DNA of 64,000 nucleotides, taken from Asticcacaulis solisilvae. GTDB lineage: Bacteria > Pseudomonadota > Alphaproteobacteria > Caulobacterales > Caulobacteraceae. The position numbers and the translations under genes are program-made. This document shows positions 8,345 through 16,063 of the stretch, piece by piece (position 1 is the stretch's first letter; each line of letters opens with the position of its first letter). Location of the stretch: contig NZ_JAGGMI010000016.1 of assembly GCF_017875235.1 (NCBI RefSeq), forward strand, positions 32,823-96,822. Reading direction: 5' to 3'. The notes under the pieces were generated by a model. It had not been told where the DNA came from. It saw nothing but the letters and a program-made list of their open reading frames with translations, and ran no database searches.

Positions 8345-9549
8345 TATAGCTTCAGGAACCAGCGCTTGCGATATAGCGGCCAGAGGATCAGGCCGATCAC
8401 CGCCACCAGTATGACCGAGTAGGTCAATGACGCCACGCGCGGTTCGGGAACGACCGCGCCTAGTTGCGCCGCGGCCGCATCGTGAAGGCTGACGCCCGCC
8501 AGCAACGGCAGTTGCAAAACAACGTCGAACAGGCAGATCAGCACGAAGGCCAGGGTCGCATTGGCGCCAAAGACCTTGGCGAAGGTCGCAAAGCGGCCGA
8601 GCTTCAGAAGGTCCGCGATGACGGCGAGCAGAACGAAGACAATGATGCTAAAACCCGCAGACACCAACGCGAAGCTCGGCGTCCAGATCTTCTTGATAAC
8701 CGGGATTTCGCCGTTCATGCCCAGACCCGTCAGGATAAGCAAAAGCCCCAGCAGGAACAGGCCGATCAGGCTGCCCTGGACGCCATGCCCGCGGACATAA
8801 CCGGCGACCACAACCCCCAGCAGGACATTGACCAGCGCTCCGAGGGTCGAAACGATCCCTTCCGGATCGAAGGTCACCACGCCGTCCGTCAGGCCCCAGT
8901 TCCACATATAGGCCGAGGTAAAGACGGCGCGGTCGACCACCGCCGGCAGCGAATGCACCGAATCAAAGCAGGCCCCGGCGCAGTCCGGGCCGGTCCAGAG
9001 GCTGAGCAGGGCCGCGTAACCGGCGACCAAGACGGCGATCGCACCCGCCACAGGCCAGCCCGGCACGGTAAAGTCATGGTCGCTTTTACGTCCTAATGCC
9101 AAACACAGTCCGCCGGCCAGGGCGTAGCACACGCCGATGCGCTGCAGGATGCCGGGCAACCGGAAACCCTCCGGATGCGGATCGGCGATAAAGTTCAGCA
9201 CCACCCCCAGGACGATCAGCGCCGCCGCCCGCCATAGCACGTGGCCGAACAGCTGCGTCTTGGTCTGTCGGGCCGAGCGCGCCGCGAACGACATCGGCAG
9301 GGCGACGCCGACGCAGAACAGGAAGCCCGGGAAGATCATATCGGCCAGGACCAGCCCCTGCCAGTCAGCGTGATTAAGCACCGCGAAACGATTGGACCAG
9401 TCACCGGCATAGGCGACCAGGATCATGCCGATGACGCACAGGCCGCGCAGGATATCCAGCGCCTCCAGCCGCTTTACGCCATCGCCGCCGGCCGGCTTAG
9501 CCGGTTTCGGCTTTTCCCGCTTTTTGAATGCTATGACGTTCGCCGACAT
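8344..9549 (-). CDS. membrane acyltransferase, NagX/DUF5009 (HGSNAT-like) family
   Basis: A 401-residue integral membrane protein with about ten helices. The N-terminal block RLEALDILRGLCVIGMILV...NHADWQGLVLADMIFPGFLFCVGVAL is the signature of the DUF5009/COG4299 family, related to human heparan-alpha-glucosaminide N-acetyltransferase and bacterial NagX. These proteins are thought to transfer acetyl groups across the membrane to amino sugars; the conserved His in NHADW is a candidate catalytic residue. The start at 9549 (MSANVIAF) follows AGGGGGCGGC; an upstream in-frame codon adds 20 arginine-rich residues and is less likely. The gene is divergent from the XRE pair and shares the three-palindrome region with it. 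Confidence 0.85.
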   Translation of the reverse strand: MSANVIAFKKREKPKPAKPAGGDGVKRLEALDILRGLCVIGMILVAYAGDWSNRFAVLNHADWQGLVLADMIFPGFLFCVGVALPMSFAARSARQTKTQLFGHVLWRAAALIVLGVVLNFIADPHPEGFRLPGILQRIGVCYALAGGLCLALGRKSDHDFTVPGWPVAGAIAVLVAGYAALLSLWTGPDCAGACFDSVHSLPAVVDRAVFTSAYMWNWGLTDGVVTFDPEGIVSTLGALVNVLLGVVVAGYVRGHGVQGSLIGLFLLGLLLILTGLGMNGEIPVIKKIWTPSFALVSAGFSIIVFVLLAVIADLLKLGRFATFAKVFGANATLAFVLICLFDVVLQLPLLAGVSLHDAAAAQLGAVVPEPRVASLTYSVILVAVIGLILWPLYRKRWFLKL

Positions 9550-9611
9550 GCCGCCCCCTGATCTTTTCGCCAGCCTAGCCGCAATCCGACGGAAAACCAA
9601 GTCTGGCAACG

Positions 9612-9687
9612 ATGTAAGGCTAGCCTTACATTTTTCTCCAATGTAAGGTTGACATTACATCACCCACATGTAAGGTTAGCCTTACAT
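9612..9687. promoter_or_regulatory. three tandem 20-bp palindromic operators
   Basis: Three copies of one palindrome: ATGTAAGGCTAGCCTTACAT (9612-9631, perfect), ATGTAAGGTTGACATTACAT (9641-9660) and ATGTAAGGTTAGCCTTACAT (9668-9687). Their centres are 29 and 27 bp apart, close to an integral number of helical turns. They occupy the divergent region between the NagX-like gene and the membrane protein/XRE pair. The XRE protein encoded at 10116 is the obvious candidate ligand. Confidence 0.85.
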
Positions 9688-9729
9688 CGATGGAACCTCA
9701 TAAGCCAATTTCAAAAAGAAGCCAACTCA

Positions 9730-10119
9730 ATGAACCCGCAATCCGTCACCACCCGATACACCTTCGGCATAATGGGTTTCATGGCGCTCTATGTCGCCGC
9801 CCTCTTCCTGTCGATCCTGACCATCGAAGCACAGAAACCCACCGGTCCCCTGCTCTACCTCCTGGCCGTCCTGCCGGCCCTGCCGGTCGGCGGCACCATC
9901 TGGGTCTTCCTGCGCTATATCGACAAGGTCGACGAATATGTCCGCGCGGTCGTCACCAAACGCTTCATCCTGGCCACAGGCCTGACCCTCTTCGCCTGCA
10001 CGGCCTGGGGCTTCCTGGAAAACAATGCCGGCGCCCACGAATTCTCGCTCTACCTCGTCTATCCCGTCTGGTGGGGGCTGTTCGGCCTGTCGAGCGTCTT
10101 TTACCGGAACGCGCAATGA
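9730..10119 (+). CDS. small four-helix membrane protein
   Basis: A 130-residue inner-membrane protein with four predicted helices (about residues 11-30, 42-61, 79-97, 106-124). Between helices two and three lies the short charged loop FLRYIDKVDEYVRAVVTKRF. Such proteins are often encoded directly before a 65-70-residue XRE regulator in proteobacteria; their function is not established. The start ATG at 9730 is the first after the three palindromes. Its stop overlaps the regulator's start (ATGA), so the two are translationally coupled. Confidence 0.82.
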   Translation: MNPQSVTTRYTFGIMGFMALYVAALFLSILTIEAQKPTGPLLYLLAVLPALPVGGTIWVFLRYIDKVDEYVRAVVTKRFILATGLTLFACTAWGFLENNAGAHEFSLYLVYPVWWGLFGLSSVFYRNAQ

Positions 10120-10328
10120 AACAGTACCTCCGCGAATTCCGCACTGAGAAAGGCCTGACCCAGGCCGATCTCGCCGGCCAGCTGGGGGTGTCGCGCCAGG
10201 CCGTCATCGCGCTTGAAAGCGACAAGCATATCCCGTCGCTCGACCTGGCATACAAGATTTCAGCCGTCTTCGACCGTCCCGTCGAGGAGATTTTCGAGAA
10301 CCCCTACCGGCCCAGACCGGCCCCTTAA
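10116..10328 (+). CDS. XRE-family transcriptional regulator (short, YgzD-like)
   Basis: A 70-residue DNA-binding protein made of little more than one helix-turn-helix (LTQADLAGQLGVSRQAVIALESDKHIPSLDLAYKISAVF), followed by PVEEIFENPY, the usual end of this subfamily. The ATG overlaps the stop of the upstream membrane-protein gene by four bases. Small regulators of this type normally bind as dimers to palindromes. The three palindromes at 9612-9687 in front of the operon make negative autoregulation likely; this is inference from position. Confidence 0.92.
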   Translation: MKQYLREFRTEKGLTQADLAGQLGVSRQAVIALESDKHIPSLDLAYKISAVFDRPVEEIFENPYRPRPAP

Positions 10329-10412
10329 GTTCAGCCCAAACGCATACCGCATCACAACGCAGCCCGGCGGCGCGTGACCACTCCCGCCTTATCGAAACAC
10401 AGGAAAAACAAT

Positions 10413-11342
10413 ATGTCCGAGCCCAGCAAAAAGTCCCGCAAAGGCATGCCGATTGGCGTCATGATCGTCCTTGCCATAGCCATCGCCGTAGCGGTCGGTG
10501 TCGGCACGGCCAGGTCCGAAACCCTCCGCTTCCCGTCCGCGCCCGAAGCCCGCTTCAGCGTCGAGGTTATCGGCTCCGGCCCTGACGTCATCCTCATCCC
10601 CGGCTTGGGGAGTTCGCGCGACGTCTGGGACGCGACGGTCGAACGCTACAAGGGTCAGTATCGCCTGCACATCCTGAACATCGCGGGTTTTGCCGGTGAG
10701 CCCGCCGGCGCCAACGCCACGGGAGAGGTCATCGCGCCGTCGGTCGAAGCGCTCGACGCCTACATCAAGGCGAAGAAACTGAAGGCCCCGACCGTCGTCG
10801 GCCACTCCATGGGCGGCCTGATGGCCCTGATGCTGGCCAAAGCGCACCCGGACGCGGCCGGCAAGCTGGTCATCGTCGACGCCCTGCCCTTTGCCGGCGT
10901 CATCTTCAACCCCCAGGCCACTGTCGAGAACATGCAGCCGATGGCCGCCATGGTGCGCGACAACATGATCAATGGGTCCGCCGACGCCTTTGCCATGCAG
11001 CAGAATGCCGGCGTGGTCCGCATGACGATCTCTTTCGAAAACCAGCAATTGGTCGCCGGCTGGAGCATCGCCTCGGACCGCGGCGTCTTTGCCCGCGCCT
11101 TCTACGAAGACATGACCATCGACCTGCGTCCGGACCTCAAGGCCATCCAGACTTCGACGGTCATGATCTATCCCTACGATGAATCGGTTGGCCAGACCGC
11201 CGCCTCAACCGAAGCCTTCTACAAGGCGCAATATACCGGCATGACCAGGGTGAGCTTCACCGGCATTACCGCCAGCCGCCATTTCGTCATGCTGGACCAG
11301 CCGGACGCCTTCCTGGCCAAGCTGGGCGAAGCCCTGAAGTAA
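10413..11342 (+). CDS. alpha/beta hydrolase with N-terminal anchor
   Basis: A 309-residue alpha/beta hydrolase. After a lysine-rich start, one hydrophobic segment (about residues 12-31, IGVMIVLAIAIAVAVGVGTA) acts as membrane anchor or uncleaved signal, so the catalytic domain is periplasmic. The oxyanion region is VILIPGLGSSRDVWD, the nucleophile elbow GHSMGG and the catalytic histidine ASRHFVM near the C-terminus. AGGAAAA lies before ATG 10413; an earlier GTG/ATG-type start has no ribosome site. The gene follows the XRE unit by 84 bp. Its substrate is unknown. Confidence 0.88.
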   Translation: MSEPSKKSRKGMPIGVMIVLAIAIAVAVGVGTARSETLRFPSAPEARFSVEVIGSGPDVILIPGLGSSRDVWDATVERYKGQYRLHILNIAGFAGEPAGANATGEVIAPSVEALDAYIKAKKLKAPTVVGHSMGGLMALMLAKAHPDAAGKLVIVDALPFAGVIFNPQATVENMQPMAAMVRDNMINGSADAFAMQQNAGVVRMTISFENQQLVAGWSIASDRGVFARAFYEDMTIDLRPDLKAIQTSTVMIYPYDESVGQTAASTEAFYKAQYTGMTRVSFTGITASRHFVMLDQPDAFLAKLGEALK

Positions 11343-11798
11343 TCAGAGCTTGGCGAAATAGGTCACAAATCCCGGATCGCTCGCCAGCTTGTCATAGAGC
11401 TTGCGGGCGGTCTCATTGTGCGCGTGGGTGACCCAGTAGACGCGCTCACAGTCGCGGCCCTTGGCGTGGGCGATCACCGCCTCGATCAGCCGGCGGCCAA
11501 CGCCTTTGCCGCGCGCGCTTTCCGCGACGAACAGGTCTTCGAGATAGACGTAGTAGGTCCGCGCCCAGGTCGAGCGGTGCATGACCAGGGTGACGAAGCC
11601 CAGGACCTCCTTGCCCTCGCGCGCCAGCAGCAGGACCATCGGCTCACGCGCATCCATGAACCGGCCAAAGGTCGTGTCCGTCACTTCCTGGGGCAGCGGG
11701 TTGTTGTAGAAGTCGAGATAGGCGCGCCACAGCGGCAGCCATTCAGACTTATCCTGCGCCCGGGCATAGGTAACATCGATGGCCACGGCCTTTTCCAT
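11343..11798 (-). CDS. GNAT-family N-acetyltransferase
   Basis: A 151-residue acetyltransferase. The acetyl-CoA loop is ESARGKGVGRRLIEAVIAHA; the strand before it (YYVYLEDLFV) and the final AHNETARKLYDKLASDPGFVTYFAKL complete the GNAT fold. The length and ETARKLYD motif resemble diamine or amino-acid acetyltransferase-like GNATs, but the substrate is not assignable. The ATG at 11798 is taken as start; a TTG 15 bases upstream has no better ribosome site. Its stop abuts the converging hydrolase stop with no spacer. Confidence 0.88.
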   Translation of the reverse strand: MEKAVAIDVTYARAQDKSEWLPLWRAYLDFYNNPLPQEVTDTTFGRFMDAREPMVLLLAREGKEVLGFVTLVMHRSTWARTYYVYLEDLFVAESARGKGVGRRLIEAVIAHAKGRDCERVYWVTHAHNETARKLYDKLASDPGFVTYFAKL

Positions 11799-11917
11799 AA
11801 ACTCAACTTTCAAAACATCGTCCGCACCGGTCTCGTTTCAACGGACCGATTCTGCTGCAAGATTATCAGTTTATTGGAAAACTGGCGCACCAAAACAGCA
11901 GATGCGCCTGCCTCGCC

Positions 11918-12154
11918 TCAGGCCTTTTTCAGGAACTCGGTGCGCAGGACCAGGCCCTTGACCTTTTCGGCATTGCACTCGATTTCGGCTTCGTCGTGGG
12001 TCAGGCGGATATTCTTGATCAGGGTGCCGCGCTTCAGCGTCACGCCACCCGAGCCCTTGACCTTGAGATCCTTGATCAGGGTAACGCTGTCGCCGTCTTT
12101 AAGGCGGGTGCCATTCGAATCCTTTACGACGATTTCGTCTTCATCTTCAGCCAT
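11918..12154 (-). CDS. PhnA/YjdM-like protein lacking the zinc ribbon
   Basis: A 78-residue protein matching the C-terminal beta-barrel domain of the PhnA (YjdM) family: VVKDSNGTRLKDGDSVTLIKDLKVKGSGGVTLKRGTLIKNIRL is the hallmark. Full-length YjdM has about 110 residues with an N-terminal Cys4 zinc ribbon; here the protein begins with an acidic MAEDEDE and contains only one cysteine. Despite the old name these proteins are not shown to act on phosphonates. AGGA precedes the start. It stands alone between a GNAT and a membrane-protein gene. Confidence 0.85.
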   Translation of the reverse strand: MAEDEDEIVVKDSNGTRLKDGDSVTLIKDLKVKGSGGVTLKRGTLIKNIRLTHDEAEIECNAEKVKGLVLRTEFLKKA

Positions 12155-12211
12155 GTCCGATCCTTTCGCACATCTGTTCGACGGCCGGGGTACAGGTGCA
12201 GGCCCACGCTA

Positions 12212-12682
12212 TCAAGCCTTTTTCAGCGCGCCGCGCGTCACCCAGGCGATGGTCAGGCCGACCAGGACCATATGCGCGAAAAGGGCATTGTAAAGCTGCG
12301 GCCCCATTTCCGGCGGAAAGTGCGGATTGTGGCCACCCTTGAAGCGCGACATCGGCAGGACGAGATAGGTCATGACGCCCCAGCAACCGAGGCCATAGAC
12401 AAGGCCCGAGACCGTCAACGCCTTGCGCACCAAGGGCACCGCGCTGGCGATCAGGTAGAAGACGAAGGCCATGACCACGGCGATGGCGAAGTGCAGGCCC
12501 AGCCCGGCGGCAAAGGTCGTCCAGCCGCCGCTATAGGCCGCATCGCCCATGAGGCCGCTGGCGATCGACTGCGGAATGCGGATGAGCTTCACGCCACGCG
12601 CACCGAAGAAGACGAAGGCGTCGATAATGTCGAGCAGCCCAGCCAGCAGGCCGGCGGAAATGACGGTACTGATTTGGCGCAT
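12212..12682 (-). CDS. uncharacterised four-helix membrane protein (DUF1440/YagU-like)
   Basis: A 156-residue integral membrane protein. Four hydrophobic stretches lie at about residues 7-28, 56-83, 89-112 and 131-150, linked by a conserved-looking RIPQSIASGLMGDAAYSGGW loop and a histidine-containing SRFKGGHNPHFPPEMG loop. The arrangement resembles YagU/DUF1440 inner-membrane proteins, but the match is by eye and weak. No enzymatic motif is seen. GGGGAGGG precedes the start. It is monocistronic or follows the PhnA-like gene's neighbour on the same strand. Confidence 0.7.
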   Translation of the reverse strand: MRQISTVISAGLLAGLLDIIDAFVFFGARGVKLIRIPQSIASGLMGDAAYSGGWTTFAAGLGLHFAIAVVMAFVFYLIASAVPLVRKALTVSGLVYGLGCWGVMTYLVLPMSRFKGGHNPHFPPEMGPQLYNALFAHMVLVGLTIAWVTRGALKKA

Positions 12683-12759
12683 GAACGGCCCTCCCCTGTT
12701 AGGGATGAGCCTATCACGCAGGCTTTCAAGCGTCTAACCTCCGTCAGTTACCGCACAGG

Positions 12760-13188
12760 TCAGTCGCGGCAGAAGCCTTCGCCCGGCGCCACGATCAGGC
12801 AGTTGTGCTTGTCCGCCAGCCATTTCATGCCGGTTTCTTCGCCGCTGCCGGGACGAATAACGAAGGTCTGGCCATCACGGATGAACTGAATGCCGCCATC
12901 GGCAGCCGTGCCGGTAAAGTCGCGCGGCCCGTCGAGGTTCTGGACGGTCACCTTGTAATCATCGCCCTGGGGCGTGATGGTCAATGCCGTGCCTTCCGGC
13001 CCCGTCCACTTGCCGGTAAACGCGGCGGGATCGATGACCGCGGTCGAGGCCGCCTGTTCCGACGCCATGGAGACCGCAGCCGATTCCGCAGCCGAACTGA
13101 CCGAATGATCGGCCGCTGTTTGCGGTGAACAGGCTATCAGGCCGGCCGCAAGCGACAGGGAGAGGACGGTGATGGCGGTGACTTTCAT
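12760..13188 (-). CDS. small periplasmic lipoprotein
   Basis: A 142-residue lipoprotein. The signal MKVTAITVLSLSLAAGLIACS has lipobox LIAC; a Ser/Ala-rich linker (about residues 22-50) leads to a compact C-terminal domain beginning FTGKWTGPEGTALTITP, with a lipocalin-like or META-like strand pattern. Two cysteines near the end (HNCLIVAPGEGFCRD) could form a disulfide. AAGGAG precedes ATG 13188, which excludes a 49-residue longer reading. The family is not recognised. Confidence 0.8.
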   Translation of the reverse strand: MKVTAITVLSLSLAAGLIACSPQTAADHSVSSAAESAAVSMASEQAASTAVIDPAAFTGKWTGPEGTALTITPQGDDYKVTVQNLDGPRDFTGTAADGGIQFIRDGQTFVIRPGSGEETGMKWLADKHNCLIVAPGEGFCRD

Positions 13189-13246
13189 GGATGCGCTCCT
13201 TCTCTGCACTGACATAGCCCGCGCCAGCATAAAGACGCCATATGCG

Positions 13247-13903
13247 TCACAGTGGATAGTTCGAATAGACTTGGCGGAGGCTCCGGTCGCGGGCAATGGC
13301 CACCGGTGTGACCAGCTCGCGTTTAAGGATGACATTGCGGCAACCGTCTACGCTCAAACCGCTGCATTCGGCGTCACGGCCGCCGCGCGTCCGGATCAGC
13401 CGGTCGGCGAAGCCGTTGCCGACATAGAGCGAACCGACCGTCTGGACGTGGCCGACAGGCGCCCCGGCCTTGCCATAGGCCAGCCAGGCCAGTTCGCTGC
13501 AATAGATCGCCCGGTTTCGAAACGAGAAGAAAAGATCGTAGGGCCGCCCCTTTAATACACGCGCGGCTGTAAGAACGGTGCGCGTCTGCTGGGCCGTCAG
13601 GCCGGGATGGCGAAAGACGGCGTAGCGGGCAAACCGTCCACGCGCGATCCATGCCTTTAGCGACGTCTCCCTGACCGGTCCGGCCGCTTCGATCACCACC
13701 CAACCGTCACCACGCCTGGCCAATATGCCCATATGCGTATAGGCGCTGAGCGTCGCGGCGGCGATGGCGGTCGACTGGCCGCTGCGCGACGTCTGGAAGA
13801 TCAGGTCGCCCTCACGCCATTTCGGCGCGTGCGAAAACCAGCGCCAGACGGCCAGCAACAGCATGAGGATCAGGGCGATCCATATCCACGGCCCCCGGCG
13901 CAT
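13247..13903 (-). CDS. YiiX/YebB-like permuted NlpC/P60 peptidase
   Basis: A 218-residue protein with one N-terminal membrane anchor (about residues 5-22) and a permuted papain-fold amidase domain of the YiiX/YebB (C92) type. The fold markers are GDLIFQTSRSGQS, the histidine in SAYTHMGIL and the cysteine in RAIYCSELAWLAY; in this family Cys and His are the catalytic pair. Related enzymes cleave peptide or acyl-amide bonds in envelope material. It is the last gene of a tight three-gene unit: its ATG directly follows the TGA of the upstream gene. Confidence 0.85.
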   Translation of the reverse strand: MRRGPWIWIALILMLLLAVWRWFSHAPKWREGDLIFQTSRSGQSTAIAAATLSAYTHMGILARRGDGWVVIEAAGPVRETSLKAWIARGRFARYAVFRHPGLTAQQTRTVLTAARVLKGRPYDLFFSFRNRAIYCSELAWLAYGKAGAPVGHVQTVGSLYVGNGFADRLIRTRGGRDAECSGLSVDGCRNVILKRELVTPVAIARDRSLRQVYSNYPL

Positions 13904-14926
13904 TCATGCCTCCGTGTAGAGATCGAGCAACCGGTATTGCCCCGGCGCCAGGCCGCACGACGGCGCGGCGTAGACGGTCACGCCGTGCGCCACCGCCTCG
14001 ACCAGCCGGCGCGGCTCATGCGTCACAACGGCCGGATGCAGGATGGCGGCGATATCGTCGAGCCAGCCAGGCCCGAAGCTGCGCCGTTCGACCGGCACCG
14101 CGCCCCAGAAGTCCGCGCCTTCCAGTTCGGCGCCGAAGACGATCAGCGGCTGGGCCAGGTACTTCGCCATTTCGCGCACGGTATGGGCGCCCTGGCGCGT
14201 GATCACCGGCCCCAGAAAGGCCGTGCGCATACCTTTGCGGCGCGTGCGCGGCGCCGGTTGGTCCCAGTCGAGCCAGACGGCGCGTTCACCAAAGCCTTCG
14301 GCGATATCGTGGTGCGGAGTGACGATGCGGCGGGCTGCCGACAGCGCCTCGGCCTCCTGTTCAACCAAGGCATCGGGCGCGCGGAAGTCGGCAATGGTCG
14401 TGCTGTCGGCGTGGCCGATCGCGACCTCGTCGAGCCGTGCATGCAGCTCCGCCAGTGGATAACGTGTCATCAGCACATCAAAACTGCGGCCGCCGAGTGC
14501 GCCATCGCGCCACAGGTATGGCAGGAAGACCTGGCTGATGACCAGGTGCTGGGCGCGATAGTCGATATGGCGAGCCAGTGCCGCCGCCAGCGCTTCGTCG
14601 GCCTTGAGATAGGCCGCCTGGCGGACCGAACCGCGCGCAGTGGCTACCTGGCGCAGCATCAGGTGACGCTGGAGCGTCGCCATGCCCGCCCGCACCTCTC
14701 CGGCCGGCCAGTTGTAAGCGTCGAGCCGCCGGCCGAACAGGCCGGGTGACAGCAGTTGATCCTCGGGCTTCATCTGCGCCGCGGCGAAGCGGCGGTATTC
14801 CGGCCAAGCGCGATCAACCACCCAGGCCACGCGTTCCGCCACCGGTGCGATGTCGCGGCTGACAAAGCTTAAGCGGCAATCCTTGCGGGCGCAGGTGGCG
14901 CAGCTCTGCGGCGAATGCGTGGTCAT
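13904..14926 (-). CDS. uncharacterised protein, possible GT-B glycosyltransferase-like
   Basis: A 340-residue cytoplasmic protein of unknown function. It starts with a small cysteine cluster (CATCARKDC). The C-terminal third looks like the nucleotide-sugar half of GT-B glycosyltransferases: AFLGPVITRQGAHTVREMAKYL, PLIVFGAELEG, then LHPAVVTHEPRRLVEAVAHGVTVYAAPSCGL, a pattern used for donor binding. The N-terminal half is helical and lacks a known motif. The assignment is by eye and tentative. The start overlaps the VanW gene stop by four bases and the stop abuts the YiiX-like start, so the three products should be made together and probably act on one envelope or polysaccharide substrate. Confidence 0.7.
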   Translation of the reverse strand: MTTHSPQSCATCARKDCRLSFVSRDIAPVAERVAWVVDRAWPEYRRFAAAQMKPEDQLLSPGLFGRRLDAYNWPAGEVRAGMATLQRHLMLRQVATARGSVRQAAYLKADEALAAALARHIDYRAQHLVISQVFLPYLWRDGALGGRSFDVLMTRYPLAELHARLDEVAIGHADSTTIADFRAPDALVEQEAEALSAARRIVTPHHDIAEGFGERAVWLDWDQPAPRTRRKGMRTAFLGPVITRQGAHTVREMAKYLAQPLIVFGAELEGADFWGAVPVERRSFGPGWLDDIAAILHPAVVTHEPRRLVEAVAHGVTVYAAPSCGLAPGQYRLLDLYTEA

Positions 14927-15537
14927 GCCCCCACCAATCGGACAACCAGGCTGTCGCGATCGAGCTTCACACTCAAAGCCATAGCGCGGCTGTTGCGAAA
15001 ACGCAGGTCGACATAGTTCCAGAAGACGGTGGCGTCATCGCCCGGCGGAAACGGCGAGCCCGGAATGGCGGCCGTGTGGCCGTGGCGCTCGACGATCTCG
15101 CAGCCGGCCTCCCTCGCCGCGCGATAAAGGCTGTTCGACATCTGGCACAGGCCGCCGGCCAGGGTCGGGATGATACACCCCTGGCGCAATTCGCGGCCCT
15201 CGACAAAGCCCTTGGCGCGCGTCGGTCGGCCGATATGCGCCCAGAAACTGAAGACCTTGCCTTCGGGGACAACGACGCCATTCAGCCTTTGCGCCGCGAC
15301 GCGCAGGTTCTGCACCTTGCCCAGTTGCAACGCGCGTTCGTTGATATCGTCGTCGGTATAGAGCGCGGTGACGACCTCGGAAAGGAGCTCGCCGCTCGGA
15401 TTATCCACGCGCTTGAGCCGGTGCGCGCCGCTCCCCAGGTCGGCGACGCTGCGCCGTATCCTGAGGAGGCTCGCCTTCACGGCAAAAACCGCCATGTCCA
15501 GTTGCGCCGGATGCCTGTGTTCGGCCCCTGTCTCCAT
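14923..15537 (-). CDS. VanW-family protein
   Basis: A 204-residue protein of the VanW family. The core motif is RLNGVVVPEGKVFSFWAHIGRPTRAKGFVEGRELRQG, followed by the nearly invariant LAGGLCQMSNSLYRAAREAG and the end WNYVDLRFRN. VanW was named from vanB-type clusters but is not itself a resistance enzyme, and most bacterial homologues are far from van genes; its biochemical role is unknown. There is no signal peptide. It is the first gene of the three-gene unit with the GT-like and YiiX-like proteins. A repeat element (15573-15690) lies just upstream. Confidence 0.9.
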   Translation of the reverse strand: METGAEHRHPAQLDMAVFAVKASLLRIRRSVADLGSGAHRLKRVDNPSGELLSEVVTALYTDDDINERALQLGKVQNLRVAAQRLNGVVVPEGKVFSFWAHIGRPTRAKGFVEGRELRQGCIIPTLAGGLCQMSNSLYRAAREAGCEIVERHGHTAAIPGSPFPPGDDATVFWNYVDLRFRNSRAMALSVKLDRDSLVVRLVGA

Positions 15538-15572
15538 CTTCCCCCCTCCTTGCGCGCAATCGTCGCTGCGCC

Positions 15573-15690
15573 TGGAGCATTGATTTTAGTTTGAACTAAA
15601 ATAATGCTCCAGTTCTTGTTTTACCGCGATATTTAGCCGAAAACCGCTGCACACTTTTGACTGCGCCGAACTTCGTTTCGGCATATCGCT
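15573..15690 (-). repeat. intergenic palindromic repeat, about 115 bp (copy 1)
   Basis: On the minus strand this reads AGCGATATGCCGAAA..., then CGGTTTTCGGCTAAATATCGCGGTAAAACAA, then a hairpin made of TGGAGCAT and ATTTTAGTT arms (15573-15611). The same order of blocks occurs at 42553-42670 and 49180-49293. It occupies most of the region between vanW and the yjbR-like gene, which otherwise holds only the ribosome site GGAGG of the latter. Confidence 0.75.
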
Positions 15691-15718
15691 TTGAAAGTTC
15701 CACAAGCGGAGGATGAGC

Positions 15719-16063
15719 ATGAGCCAGAACTTCGTCAACACGTTTTGTGCCACCCTGCCCGGCGCCGAGGTGTCCGATCCCTGGGGCGGCGGCCACGACT
15801 GCTGGAAGGTCGGGGGCAAGATGTTCGCCGTCACCGGCGCCATCGACAAGGGCGTGTCGGTCAAGACACCGGACGCCGAGACCGCCGAAATGCTGATCGA
15901 AAGCGGCACAGCGGAACGCGCGCCCTATATGCACAAGTCGTGGGTGCGTCTGCCGGTCGACGCCCCGGAAGCTGAAGTCCGCCACCGTATCGCGGAATCC
16001 TACCGCATTATCCGCAAGAGCCTGACCAAGCGCATCCAGGCGGAACTGGCGCCTTTCGAATGA
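15719..16063 (+). CDS. MmcQ/YjbR-family protein
   Basis: A 114-residue protein of the MmcQ/YjbR family, a cytoplasmic fold with similarity to a double-stranded DNA-binding domain. Typical features are the N-terminal CATLPGAEVSDPWGGGHDCWKVGGKMFAV, the central PDAETAEMLIE and the signature HKSWVRLPVDAP. The function of the family is unknown. GGAGG spaced six bases before ATG 15719 decides the start over an ATG two codons upstream. It overlaps the following GNAT gene by four bases (ATGA). Confidence 0.9.
   Translation: MSQNFVNTFCATLPGAEVSDPWGGGHDCWKVGGKMFAVTGAIDKGVSVKTPDAETAEMLIESGTAERAPYMHKSWVRLPVDAPEAEVRHRIAESYRIIRKSLTKRIQAELAPFE

Noticed and set aside
14923..15537. VanW gene as evidence of vancomycin resistance
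   Set aside because: No vanH/A/X or VanR/S genes are present, the organism is Gram-negative, and VanW alone is not a resistance determinant.
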